Counted from the first letter of the stretch, positions 1 to 8,095 are shown. The stretch: DNA of 43,707 nt from an uncultured Brevibacillus sp. (GCA_946402065.1 CAMIVR010000026.1:1-43707); one strand, 5' to 3'. Program-made: numbers and translations. Notes: generated by a model from the sequence alone, not told the origin.

Positions 1-11
1 AAGGCCTCTTT

Positions 12-296
12 TCAATTTTCATTACCTGTTACTGGATAATCAACACGCCTGACCTCTTCTATCTCTTTAGATGAAGGGAGGTTGATAAACGCACCTTTAT
101 TGGGATGGATGTGGATGAGTTTCTCGTATTGAAGCTTTTTGAGGACTGACCTGATCGGTGTACGACTAACGGCAAACGCTTCAGCGAGCTGCTCTTCACT
201 CAGCTGCATTTTCACTGGAATTTTCCGGTTAAAAATGGCGGTTTTGATTTCCTCGTAGACATATTGCTCAATTGATTCTTTATTGTTTTTCTTCAA
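12..296 (-). CDS. GntR-family winged-helix protein, DNA-binding domain only
   Basis: This 94-residue protein is an N-terminal GntR-type winged helix. Residues about 8-75 carry the family pattern, with EEQLAEAFAVSRTPIRSVLKKL as helix-turn-helix and a wing ending HPNKGAFI. FadR/VanR-type members continue with a ligand-binding FCD domain of about 130 residues, but here the frame stops soon after the EIEEVRRV stretch that normally leads into it. The start is taken as TTG, 6-7 bases after GGAGTG; an ATG with a good ribosome binding site is absent. The gene end is 11 bases from the window edge, so a frameshifted FCD remnant beyond the edge cannot be excluded. A promoter overlapped by a palindrome lies directly upstream, suggesting autoregulation. 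It may be a truncated pseudogene or a functional DNA-binding-only repressor. Confidence 0.65.
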   Translation of the reverse strand: MKKNNKESIEQYVYEEIKTAIFNRKIPVKMQLSEEQLAEAFAVSRTPIRSVLKKLQYEKLIHIHPNKGAFINLPSSKEIEEVRRVDYPVTGNEN

Positions 297-320
297 TGCC
301 AGTCACTCCAAACTTTAATG

Positions 321-364
321 AAATACAACATTTGTATTTTATAGTATCAGCTCCAAAAGAACAA
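321..364 (-). promoter_or_regulatory. gntR promoter with overlapping palindromic operator
   Basis: Reading the minus strand, TTGTTC (359-364), a 17-base spacer and TAAAAT (336-341) form a plausible sigma-A promoter for the GntR-type gene. The perfect inverted repeat AAATACAA-CAT-TTGTATTT (321-339) overlaps the -10 box and ends 25 bases before the start codon, the usual place for an autoregulatory operator. Operator function is inferred. Confidence 0.5.
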
Positions 365-406
365 AGACAATATATGCATGTTGTATTTATATATTGTTTG
401 AAATTA

Positions 407-416
407 TTGTATACAA
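407..416. promoter_or_regulatory. Palindrome TTGTATACAA, GntR-like operator core
   Basis: A perfect 10-base palindrome lies in the AT-rich gap between the GntR-type gene and the SDR gene. As recalled, the same core sits at the centre of the operator of Bacillus subtilis GntR, an FCD-type GntR protein. Together with repeats of TTGTATT at 332, 381, 679 and 692 it suggests that the local regulator binds this gap. Confidence 0.4.
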
Positions 417-762
417 CTAACTGGTACATATAATCTCATATCGCGTTGTAATTTTCAATACTTTTTTTACTTTAGGCTAATTCACATGCATTCAGATTCC
501 TTTCCAACTTCCCTTCACCCTGAAAAAACGCTGAATTTATCCGGTTTTATCCACCTATCCCTGGCTTATCGGAACATTGGTCCGAACACCGCCTTATCGC
601 CTTGTGGGGAGAGGCATACGTCTCTGTGCTGACGCGAACCCGCGTTTATTTCAGCGGTTCTCAAAAATGGACCATTAATTGTATTTATCTATTGTATTAA
701 TTTATTATATACTGAGATTAATTCATTATTGTTTCGACCCTGAATGCAGAGGAGCTGATTGC

Positions 763-1470
763 ATGTCAAATATAATGATCACAGGAGCGAGTCGTGGTCT
801 TGGCTATGAGCTGGTCAAGTTGTTTTACTCGCACGGTGCGACCGTTTTTCCGTTAGTCCGAACCCAGGCGGCCGCAGACATACTTCTGGCTGAATGCAGA
901 ACGCGCGTAGTCCCGATCATCGCCGATGTCGGGATGGATGAGTGCGAGGTACAGATTCGTGAAACCCTCTTCCAGCATGCCGATTGTCTTGATATTTTGC
1001 TGAACAATGCTGGTTCACCCGGCCAAGCCAAAACCATCGAGGAGCTTACGACGGAAGAAATGGCCCATCAGCTGAACGTCCATTGTCTTGGCCCTGTTCG
1101 CACGATAAAGGCAGCTTTACCGCTGCTTGAACGTTCCTCTCATCCACGCATTGTCAACGTTTCTTCTCGGCTTGGCTCGCTTGGAATGATGTCTTCCGGG
1201 GAATTTGATCATTTGTCGATTTCATACTCCTATCGGATCGCCAAAGCTGCACAGAACATGTTTACCATTTGCTTGGATCAAGAGCTGCGGAAAAAAGGCA
1301 TTGCCGTCAACAGCATCCATCCGGGAAAATTAAAAACCACGAGTGCCGCAAAAGATGCCGACATGGATGTAACGCAAGGTGCCCACAACATCTATGCTTG
1401 GCTGCAAGCGGTGGAGAAAGGCTATTCCGGCAAATACGTTCAGCCTGGCGCAGGCGAGCTGCCCTGGTGA
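763..1470 (+). CDS. Short-chain dehydrogenase/reductase (SDR)
   Basis: A 235-residue classical SDR, predicted to be a cytosolic NAD(P)-dependent oxidoreductase of unknown substrate. Residues 5-12 give the TGASRGLG cofactor-binding motif. NNAG follows near residue 85, the catalytic serine lies in NVSSRLGS, and the active-site pair is YSYRIAK (Tyr-x-x-x-Lys). A C-terminal PGxxxT-like segment (HPGKLKTT) is also present. The ATG at 763 is chosen because GAGGAG sits about 8 bases upstream and the protein then begins right at the first beta strand, as in the family. It stands alone on the plus strand, preceded by TTGTATT repeats like those near the GntR-type gene, so that regulator may control it (inference). 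Confidence 0.85.
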   Translation: MSNIMITGASRGLGYELVKLFYSHGATVFPLVRTQAAADILLAECRTRVVPIIADVGMDECEVQIRETLFQHADCLDILLNNAGSPGQAKTIEELTTEEMAHQLNVHCLGPVRTIKAALPLLERSSHPRIVNVSSRLGSLGMMSSGEFDHLSISYSYRIAKAAQNMFTICLDQELRKKGIAVNSIHPGKLKTTSAAKDADMDVTQGAHNIYAWLQAVEKGYSGKYVQPGAGELPW

Positions 1471-1632
1471 GTTTTACAGAAAATGACGTGGGAAAATCAG
1501 AAAAATTGGGCTTCTCGCCCAGTCTAGTAGCGAAAGCTGTAGTTTTTCTTATACTTCGGCCTTTATCGCATTTCTGATAGAAGAAAAAAAGCAGGGGACC
1601 TTCCCTACTCGGTTTTGTTGCTGCATATTTAT

Positions 1633-2295
1633 TTATTTGCTCTGCTGCTCTTTCGCAGGAATGGACTCATTTATATCCGTAGGTAATTCTCTTTGGATAA
1701 GCGTTTCAATATCAAACAGTTTTTTAAACAGCTCAAGTATGAACGGTTCTAACGCTGTTTGAAGTGTCCGTAATGGTTCATCGTTTTTGAAGATATCTGA
1801 ATGTTTTACTTTATGTGCGGTTTCCCGGTCAATAAAGAATTCAACTCCACCTTCCTCACTTTCCTCATCCAAGGTTTCGACAAATTCGTCGTCCTCCAGT
1901 TTTTGATAATCACGAAGAGAATGCAGATCGGCACATTGCAATGAATACGTCTCGTTTTTATAATTGGTTGCGGTCAACATTACGACGCCGTTATCTTCCC
2001 GTCTGTCAACAAATTCAACGGATGACGCAAAGGGTTCAATTTGGGGTCTATACTCTTCTGTAATTGTGTTAAACAAATTAAACAGCTGGTCAGCTTGATC
2101 GATCCACTTATTATTGATGGTTGTTTTTTTGAGTTCCTTTTCCAGCTGTTTCTTATATCCTTCCACTTCGGTATCCACAAACTCTGCAAAAATGGTTCCC
2201 TTCGCTTTCTCTTTCAATTCCTTCAACCTTTCCAACACCTTCCGCAACACCGTCCGTATACCAAATATGATTTGAGATATTGTTGCCGAGTTCAT
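1633..2295 (-). CDS. Hypothetical protein downstream of the ligase-like gene
   Basis: A 220-residue acidic protein that I do not recognise. The first 60 or so residues are rich in Lys, Glu and Leu and probably helical or coiled coil (RKVLERLKELKEKAK). The middle is mixed alpha/beta with an acidic run (DEESEEGG) near residue 145, and the tail is polar. No signal peptide, membrane segment or metal motif is visible. It lies 23 bases after the stop of the ligase-derived gene on the same strand, so the two are probably co-transcribed, facing away from ku. No clear ribosome binding site precedes the ATG at 2295, and an internal GTG near residue 16 or 20 is possible. Base composition is more AT-rich than in the housekeeping genes, consistent with acquisition. 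Confidence 0.6.
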   Translation of the reverse strand: MNSATISQIIFGIRTVLRKVLERLKELKEKAKGTIFAEFVDTEVEGYKKQLEKELKKTTINNKWIDQADQLFNLFNTITEEYRPQIEPFASSVEFVDRREDNGVVMLTATNYKNETYSLQCADLHSLRDYQKLEDDEFVETLDEESEEGGVEFFIDRETAHKVKHSDIFKNDEPLRTLQTALEPFILELFKKLFDIETLIQRELPTDINESIPAKEQQSK

Positions 2296-2318
2296 GTATC
2301 GTTATACAAAGGTTATTT

Positions 2319-2789
2319 TTATACCCATTGACAATCATCGGGATCAAACTCGATGAGAAAGTGTTCAAAATTTACGATTCGCAATTGATCGTCATCTGTT
2401 GCATCCAAGTATCTAATTTTGCAGCAGAGTCGAGGCTCAATCCATTGGATCCCGTTTCGATCCTTCCAAAGATGTATCTGATCAACCACTCCTACAAATG
2501 CTTCCATTTCCTCGGGGTGAATCCCGCGTTTTACTTTCGCTAATGGCTTATAATCCCTATCCCCGAAATGGGCTCCTACAATTAGTTCAAAAGGGCGTAA
2601 TGTATATCCAAGGATCACACAGTTCTGATATTTCCACGTTTTATTAGATAACTCAATCCAATTCCCATCTTTATGTAATAATGCCCGACAGCCCTCTAAT
2701 GAACATTGGAACATATAACGACTATTTTCACATTCCATTTTGGCATCCGATACGGGTCTTCTTTTTGGCGATTTATAAAGCATAGACAT
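2319..2789 (-). CDS. Ligase-derived OB-fold protein beside ku, lacking the catalytic core
   Basis: A 156-residue protein matching two separate pieces of LigD-type ATP-dependent DNA ligases such as B. subtilis YkoU. Residues about 24-49 resemble the start of the adenylation domain, where SLEGCR (30-35) aligns with the ligase motif I pattern K-x-D-G-x-R. The AMP-accepting lysine is Ser and the Asp is Glu. TWKYQN (51-56) resembles the motif V segment (WLKYKN in YkoU), and the rest follows the OB-fold through WIEPRL and the closing VNFEHFLIEF. Roughly 170-200 residues with motifs III-IV are missing, so it should not catalyse ligation. The start is ATG 2789 or 2783, both after GGGAGG. It is divergent from ku by about 160 bases. 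It may be a DNA- or Ku-binding accessory protein, or a ligD relic kept as an open frame. Confidence 0.65.
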   Translation of the reverse strand: MSMLYKSPKRRPVSDAKMECENSRYMFQCSLEGCRALLHKDGNWIELSNKTWKYQNCVILGYTLRPFELIVGAHFGDRDYKPLAKVKRGIHPEEMEAFVGVVDQIHLWKDRNGIQWIEPRLCCKIRYLDATDDDQLRIVNFEHFLIEFDPDDCQWV

Positions 2790-2952
2790 ATAACCTCCCA
2801 TGTTAATCTTGTACCATGATGATGTGAATCTCCATAGGTGGTTTCTGGGAAAGTCGTTACCCCATTTGTCAGATGAAACGTATCGGCGGCCTGAATGAGT
2901 GAGAAAATCTTACTTAGGGAACCATAAGGAAAAGGAAAAAGGAGTACACTCA

Positions 2953-3852
2953 ATGCGATCAATGTGGAAAGGAAGCATCAGTTTCGGTTTGGTGAATATC
3001 CCGGTAAGTATGTATAAAGCTACGGAAGACCATAAAACAAGTTTCCGGAGTTTGCATGATGAGTGCAAACATCCAATCCAATACAAGAAATGGTGTCCCG
3101 TTTGTAACGTTGAGGTAGAACAGAAAGACATTATCCGAGGTTATGAATACGCACCCAGCAGCTACATCATTATCACTGATGATGATATCAACGAGCTGCC
3201 CTTGCCTACCTTGCGAACGATTGAGATTCTTCATTTCACTGACAAGGACAACATTGACCCTATTTACTACGAAAAACCGTATTTTTTAGGCCCGGGTGAA
3301 TATGGTGGCAAACCCTATAAACTCCTGTACGAAGCCATGAATCAAACGGGAAAGGTCGCGGTGGCTAAAGTCGCATTTCGCACAAGCGAACATCTCTCCG
3401 TTATCCGTCTTCATAAGAATTGCTTGGTCATGAACTTGATTCATTATCCGTCAGAGGTAAGGGCTGTCGAATTAGTGCCGGGAATTGAAGGGATAGCAGG
3501 GACTGAAGTGAGTGAGGCTGAACTTCATATGGCCAGCGTACTGATTGAAGAGATAAGCGAGGCTTTTCGAAATGATTACAAGAGTAATTATGAAGAAGCG
3601 CTTAAGGTGTTAATTGAAGCGAAACTTCAAAAGCATGAAGTTGAACAGCCTGAGGCAGCACCACGGGTGGATAATGTTGTTAATCTGATGGAAGCTCTAC
3701 AGCGTAGTCTGAACGTATCAAAGGAAAAACAACATGAGAAGAATGCTGAACCGGTATCAGCTGCAGCGGGTGAGAAACCGACAGCAACTGAGAAAAACCC
3801 AGTCGCATCACCATCAGATCAGAAGCGCCGCAGACGTAAAGTGCAGCTATAA
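2953..3852 (+). CDS. ku: Ku protein for non-homologous end joining
   Basis: A 299-residue bacterial Ku homologue (YkoV type), the homodimeric ring that binds DNA double-strand ends and recruits LigD. The N-terminus WKGSISFGLVNIPV is the family hallmark. The Ku core continues to about residue 235, with HPIQYKKWCP, the GYEY segment and HSVIRL-like strands. The C-terminal extension (about residues 240-299) is polar, low in complexity and ends in a basic tail with KRRRRK, as in Ku proteins whose tails bind DNA and ligase. The start ATG at 2953 follows AAGGAGT by about 8 bases. No full ligD lies in the window; the divergent neighbour is only a ligase remnant, so an active ligase must be elsewhere or end joining here is impaired. 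In B. subtilis ykoV is expressed in the forespore. Confidence 0.93.
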   Translation: MRSMWKGSISFGLVNIPVSMYKATEDHKTSFRSLHDECKHPIQYKKWCPVCNVEVEQKDIIRGYEYAPSSYIIITDDDINELPLPTLRTIEILHFTDKDNIDPIYYEKPYFLGPGEYGGKPYKLLYEAMNQTGKVAVAKVAFRTSEHLSVIRLHKNCLVMNLIHYPSEVRAVELVPGIEGIAGTEVSEAELHMASVLIEEISEAFRNDYKSNYEEALKVLIEAKLQKHEVEQPEAAPRVDNVVNLMEALQRSLNVSKEKQHEKNAEPVSAAAGEKPTATEKNPVASPSDQKRRRRKVQL

Positions 3853-3969
3853 TCCGAAGTATGTCTCCTCTTTGGGTTACTGCTTGTATGCATATCCATA
3901 GCAGATCGATCAAGTCTAGTAGTAGTGTCTTCCCTTTTTTGAGACTGCCTATAAAGCTTGATATAGACG

Positions 3970-3997
3970 GAAAGCTTTGGTTGTTTCCAAAGCTTTC
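3970..3997. terminator. Hairpin in the gap after ku
   Basis: GAAAGCTTTGG and CCAAAGCTTTC form a perfect 11-base-pair stem with a 6-base loop, between the convergent ends of ku and yifB. No run of T follows on either strand, so it may be a weak or bidirectional terminator or only a 3' end-stabilising structure. Confidence 0.4.
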
Positions 3998-4112
3998 TAG
4001 TTCATTCCTATGCTAAATGGAGTTGTTCAACCACTGAAACCATCCTCATGATTTAGCGAAGGAAAGAAGCTAAGTATCCCTTCATAGTTCTCTCGATCAA
4101 AAAACTCCCCCC

Positions 4113-5675
4113 TCACCCCACCACATTCCGATCCAGCGCCCGGTAGCGGATCGCTTCCGCTACATGTGCGGCCTCCACCTGTTCACTCAGTTCAAGATCG
4201 GCAATCGTTCGGGCTACCTTGAGAATCCGGTCGTAAGCGCGAGCACTCAGGCCGAGCTTTTCAAAGGCGGCGCGCAGCAAATCGCGACCGGCCTGATCGA
4301 CCTGCACATGCTGTCTGATCTCTCGCCCGTTCATTCCGCTGTTAAAAGGAAAATCTTTGCGCTGTGAAAACCGTTCCGCCTGCGTCCTGCGAGTCAACTC
4401 CACCCGATTGCGGATAACCTGCGAAGACTCTTCGATGATCCGCTCTCCCAACAGCTCCACAGACACTCTCGGAACCTCCAGATGGATGTCAATGCGGTCG
4501 AGCAAGGGACCGGATAACCGTGCGCGATAATTCTTTACCTGCTGTGGTGTGCAGGTGCATTCTCTCTGGTCAGCCGATCCGTAGAATCCGCATGGACACG
4601 GATTTAAAGAGCCGACCAGCAAAAATCTGGCCGGATAGGTAAAAACCTGTTTCGCCCGGCCAATCGTCACCTGACCGGCTTCCAGCGGCTGCCGCAATAC
4701 CTCCAGCACCCGACGGGAAAACTCGGGCATTTCGTCGAGAAACAGGATGCCGTTGTGGGCCAGACTGCATTCGCCGGGTCTGGGCGATTGCGCCCCGCCT
4801 CCGGCCAGAGCAGCCGATGTGATCGTATGGTGCGGGGCGCGAAACGGCCGTTCGCGAATCAATCCGCTCTGTCGCGTCAGCATCCCGGTAATGCTGTATA
4901 TTTTCGTTACATCATACGCTTCTTCGACACTCAGTGCCGGCATGATCGAGGGCAGGCAATTCGCCAGCATCGTCTTCCCCGAACCCGGCGGGCCGACGAG
5001 CAACACATTGTGAAATCCCGCTGCCGCTACCTCCAGCCCCCGCTTGACATACGATTGTCCGAGTACATCGGAAAAGTCATGGACCGGTTCAGCATTCCGC
5101 CTGTTTAGCAAGGCCGGCTTACCGTCCGCTGTCTCCGAAATCCCGTCGGAACGCCAGCCCTCAGATGATTCCGGCTTCATCCAAAACGATACGGCCTGCT
5201 TCAAATCGCGAGCCGGAAGCACTACGACATCGACCAAAGAGGCTTCTTCGCGGTTGTCATACGGAAGAATGACGTGGGTAAAGCCGTGCTGTCTGGCCTC
5301 CAACAAAATCGGCAAAACGCCGGGAATACTGCGCAAACTGCCATCAAGCGCCAACTCCCCGAGGATCATGATCTTTTCCTCGCGCAATGGCATTTGCTCG
5401 GAGGCAACGAGAATTCCCATCGCGATAGCCAAATCAAAACCGGACCCTTCCTTGCGCAAATCGGCAGGGGCGAGATTCACTGTGATTCTCTGCATGGGAA
5501 AAGTAAACTCACTGTTGCGCAGGGCTGCTCTCACCCGATCACGCGATTCCTTGACCGCTGATCCCCCCAGGCCAACGATGTCAAACTGTGGCAATCCATT
5601 CGCCAGATCTACCTCCACTGTGACAGAAATCCCGTCAATTCCATAGACTGTGCCGGAAAATGTTCGCGCATACAC
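4113..5675 (-). CDS. YifB/ComM-family Mg-chelatase-like AAA+ ATPase
   Basis: A 520-residue cytosolic AAA+ ATPase of the YifB (ComM) family. Order: an N-terminal ChlI/Lon-like domain (about 5-125, SGTVYGIDG through the FDLAIAMGIL helix), the Mg_chelatase AAA+ core with Walker A GPPGSGKT near residue 230 and Walker B ILFLDEMPEF, and a C-terminal lid with RDLLRAAFEKLGLSARAYDR. A cysteine pair CPCG and a second CTC lie between sensor motifs, typical of the family. Proteobacterial ComM is a branch-migration helicase promoting natural transformation, so a role in recombination is plausible. The start is GTG 5675, 5-6 bases after AAGGGGG, because homologues begin YARTFSGTVYGI. An ATG 17 codons upstream is less likely. 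Confidence 0.88.
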   Translation of the reverse strand: MYARTFSGTVYGIDGISVTVEVDLANGLPQFDIVGLGGSAVKESRDRVRAALRNSEFTFPMQRITVNLAPADLRKEGSGFDLAIAMGILVASEQMPLREEKIMILGELALDGSLRSIPGVLPILLEARQHGFTHVILPYDNREEASLVDVVVLPARDLKQAVSFWMKPESSEGWRSDGISETADGKPALLNRRNAEPVHDFSDVLGQSYVKRGLEVAAAGFHNVLLVGPPGSGKTMLANCLPSIMPALSVEEAYDVTKIYSITGMLTRQSGLIRERPFRAPHHTITSAALAGGGAQSPRPGECSLAHNGILFLDEMPEFSRRVLEVLRQPLEAGQVTIGRAKQVFTYPARFLLVGSLNPCPCGFYGSADQRECTCTPQQVKNYRARLSGPLLDRIDIHLEVPRVSVELLGERIIEESSQVIRNRVELTRRTQAERFSQRKDFPFNSGMNGREIRQHVQVDQAGRDLLRAAFEKLGLSARAYDRILKVARTIADLELSEQVEAAHVAEAIRYRALDRNVVG

Positions 5676-5724
5676 AGGCAGTCCCCCTTCTCTCTCAAGC
5701 ATAGAAAAAGACAGTTGCCTGTGC

Positions 5725-5753
5725 AAAAAAAATAAGCCAGCGTAAGCGGCTTA
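5725..5753 (-). terminator. Terminator after the RmlD-family pseudogene
   Basis: On the minus strand TAAGCC (5748-5753), a 9-base loop and GGCTTA (5733-5738) form a hairpin followed by eight T. The first arm includes the stop codon of the frameshifted C-terminal reading frame, which supports that frame as the original gene end. Confidence 0.65.
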
Positions 5754-6498
5754 CTGATCATATGCGGTCATTACATCCCGAAACCTGGTCTTGAGCAGTT
5801 TTCGAGCTTTGGTTGTGTTCAAGGAAGTATCCAATGGCACTCCCTTTTTCTTTGCCTCCTCATCAGGCAGGAGTTCTTCCTTTACCAGCTTCGTGTCTAG
5901 TCCTAGATTTGCCGCCATTTTTTGTTGAACGTATAATGACTTTCCTTGATAGAAGGGCCAACATGCAAGATCCCAGTGAATTCAGACCCGCAGATTTCTA
6001 TGATACTGTCCGACAGATCATCGACATGAACGAAGGTTCGATATAGGTTGGCAGCTCGATATAACTCTTGTTTTGATTGGAGGCATGAAAGTAAATGGCT
6101 TACTCGCTTGTCCCACAAGCCTGACACTGTTCTACCGTAGATTGGACCGGTTCGAATAATCACATGGTTTTTGTGTGCAGATTGGACGAGGGCCTCACCG
6201 TGCAGTTTGGCATTTGAGTAATTTGATAAAACGGTATCTGCATGAAATAGCGACGGTTCGTCAGTCTCAGAATAATTGCCTTTGCCTTGGGAGAAGACAC
6301 CGTCAGTTGAAACGCAGATGATTTTAACGTCCGGATTCACTGTGCGCAAAACATTAGCGAATCCTTGTTTAATCAAATTGCTCTCATCTTGTCCGCTCAT
6401 TACCGCCCAAACAATGATCGTCGGTTTGAATTTCACATACAGATTGCTCCATTCTTCTTCCCTGGTAACATCAAAGCTTTCTGCAGCCTTTGATAGGG
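5751..6498 (-). pseudogene. RmlD-family sugar-nucleotide reductase, truncated and frameshifted
   Basis: Remnant of an RmlD-like NAD(P)-dependent epimerase/reductase. The readable part begins inside the second Rossmann strand (SFDVTREEEW), runs through VSTDGVFSQG, the active-site-like YSNAK (Tyr-x-x-x-Lys), RTGPIYGR and LYRTFVHVDDL, and then stops at 5903. The expected C-terminus continues in another frame as MAANLGLDTK... to DTSLNTTKARKLLKTRF, ending at 5751. One missing A in the A-run before ATGGCGG (six A; seven would restore the frame) explains the break. The N-terminal GxxGxxG strand is also absent: homology runs up to the stop codon of the upstream gene at 6499, as if a deletion joined them. 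An intact 177-residue frame from GTG 6436 could still be translated but lacks the cofactor loop. Confidence 0.75.
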
Positions 6499-7239
6499 TC
6501 AGAAATTGGCTTGAACTTCCTCAAGCTCCACTCCGCCATAATCCTCAAACAATCTCCCGTTCTGATCGTCTACCTGATCAAACTGGTAGATGCGGATAAT
6601 CGCTGGCTCTTTTGCATCTATCCCGATGTACACTTCTTCTTTTACCGGCAAACCGGTCGCGGTATCGAGATACGCGATGACTGTTTCGTTCGTTCTTTGT
6701 CCTGCATTTCCCCCAAATGTGAGAACTACCGCCATTCGTACTTTACTCACTTTTATGCCTTGAATGACATTTGACCCCAGATTTTCCCAGGTGTTGTTCA
6801 ACGGTGCGCTCTCATAGTCTTCCTTATAGCGTGTGAACAGATCACTGTATTCGTGAGGAAGTGATTTGTACTGACGCAGCGTCCCTTTGACTTGTCCATC
6901 TTCCCTTAGTTGAATGCTTATAATCTTTTGTCCATTTTCTGTAACAAACTTCTTGCTATACTTGATTTGATCAAGTGGATGTTCAGAAACAGTCGGTGGC
7001 AGCGAATAGCCAAAATAGTCTGTTCGCCTGTTTCCATTAGCAGTATCAAACCATTTCTCGGTAATGCTTGCTGCTTTCATATCCTTGTAATCCGTCCCAT
7101 ACTGAAGAATTTTCACATGCTGAACTGTTTTAGTCTGGCTGGACGTTTCAGTTGATGGGACTTCTACGGCGTACAAATTTGCCGCAGAGCAATGGAATGC
7201 GAGCAGGATGAGCGCAACTTGTAACAGTATTTTCCTCAT
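6499..7239 (-). CDS. Secreted protein of unknown function
   Basis: A 246-residue exported protein. The first ~25 residues form a signal peptide (MRKILL, a hydrophobic core LQVALILLAF, then a likely cleavage near NLYA-VEV). The mature part is mostly beta, with repeated pairs of aromatic and charged residues, and resembles in style the outer-surface proteins that sense the envelope (MucB/RseB-like or lipoprotein carrier folds); no specific family is claimed. The start is ATG 7239, six bases after GGAGGTG. It is the last intact gene before the RmlD-family pseudogene and follows the M15 carboxypeptidase with an 80-base gap, all on the minus strand. Both neighbouring proteins are exported, so a cell-surface role is plausible. 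Confidence 0.7.
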   Translation of the reverse strand: MRKILLQVALILLAFHCSAANLYAVEVPSTETSSQTKTVQHVKILQYGTDYKDMKAASITEKWFDTANGNRRTDYFGYSLPPTVSEHPLDQIKYSKKFVTENGQKIISIQLREDGQVKGTLRQYKSLPHEYSDLFTRYKEDYESAPLNNTWENLGSNVIQGIKVSKVRMAVVLTFGGNAGQRTNETVIAYLDTATGLPVKEEVYIGIDAKEPAIIRIYQFDQVDDQNGRLFEDYGGVELEEVQANF

Positions 7240-7318
7240 GGGACACACCTCCGAATATGTATCATATTACCATATCTATCCAGAGAAATGCTTTTTTGTT
7301 GGGAAAAACCAGCCGTCC

Positions 7319-8095
7319 CTAGAGCTTATACTTGTGATTTGTACTCACGGTTTGATAGTACTCCTCCAGCGTAATCCCCTTTTCCGCGATGACACTGGCA
7401 ATCTCGACTCCGACATAACGCAGGTGCCATGGCTCATACGAGTAACCCGTAACCGCTTCCTTGTCCTTCGGATAGCGGATGATAAAGCCAAAGCGACTCG
7501 CGTTTTGCGCAAGCCATTTGCCTTCCGGCTTGTTGCCCAATGCCTCCGTCAGTTGATTGTGTACGCTCGGACTGGAGACGTCCATCGCCAACCCGGTCTG
7601 GTGCTCGCTTTGTCCGGGAATGGCGCTTGTCCTGTTTGCTTGCGCTTTTCCCTCGACTTTTGCGTTATAGGCAAAAATCGCCGATTGCGTACTGTACGAA
7701 CGATAGCCGGAGACTCCCACCAGAATGATATTTTCTTGGGCAGCTTGGACTACCAGTCTTTCCAGCGCATCTGCCGCTTCCTTGCGCAGCTTTTTCTTCG
7801 GGCTGTCTCCAGCAAACGAAAAAGGAATCTTCACTTGCACCAAATCGTTCGGTATGTAGGCAGCGGACAGTCCATTCTGTTTATTGACCAGGATGCTGAT
7901 ATCGCCGGAAGAAGTCGGGGTTGCCGGGGGAGACTGCTTGTTTGGCTTTGGCGTTGCCGCATCCGTATGTCCCGGCACGGTTTGGGTGGCATTTGGGCCG
8001 ATGATATAGCTCGCCTCACTCCTTTCACATGCCATGCTTTCGATCAGCAGGCTGGCCAGGCACGCGGCAACTACGGTTTTTACGTATTTTTGCAT
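7319..8095 (-). CDS. M15-family D-alanyl-D-alanine carboxypeptidase (VanY/LdcB type)
   Basis: A 258-residue exported peptidoglycan carboxypeptidase. An N-terminal hydrophobic segment (residues 7-22) serves as signal peptide; a cysteine in SMAC could make it a lipoprotein, but the lipobox is imperfect. A Pro/Thr-rich linker (about 40-65) leads to the M15B catalytic domain. That domain has SGYRS, the zinc-binding SEHQTGLAMDV (His and Asp) and PWHLRYVG (third zinc ligand His with the nearby Glu). These match LdcB/VanY enzymes that trim the terminal D-Ala of stem peptides. The ATG at 8095 follows AAAGGAG by six bases. It is transcribed toward the secreted protein gene and away from the histidine kinase. 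Confidence 0.9.
   Translation of the reverse strand: MQKYVKTVVAACLASLLIESMACERSEASYIIGPNATQTVPGHTDAATPKPNKQSPPATPTSSGDISILVNKQNGLSAAYIPNDLVQVKIPFSFAGDSPKKKLRKEAADALERLVVQAAQENIILVGVSGYRSYSTQSAIFAYNAKVEGKAQANRTSAIPGQSEHQTGLAMDVSSPSVHNQLTEALGNKPEGKWLAQNASRFGFIIRYPKDKEAVTGYSYEPWHLRYVGVEIASVIAEKGITLEEYYQTVSTNHKYKL

Larger units (their letters stand above)
297..762. other. Intergenic region between gntR-like gene and SDR gene
   Basis: No gene was recognised in this 466-base AT-rich stretch. It holds the promoter and palindromes described separately. Close to the SDR gene it has two TTGTATT copies (679-685 and 692-698). A weak promoter may use TTGTAT (679-684), an 18-base spacer and TATTAT (703-708). 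The middle part (about 480-660) shows nothing recognisable. Confidence 0.5.

Noticed and set aside
1575..1625. Possible terminator near GGGGACCTTCCC after the SDR gene
   Set aside because: The arms pair over too few bases and the T-run is interrupted.
2041..2331. Plus-strand frame opposite the unknown 220-residue gene
   Set aside because: It is antisense to a better coding frame, is rich in Phe, Leu and Cys, and has no ribosome binding site.
2880..2952. Sigma-G-like promoter before ku
   Set aside because: A TGAATG box is present, but no matching -10 element occurs at the right distance.
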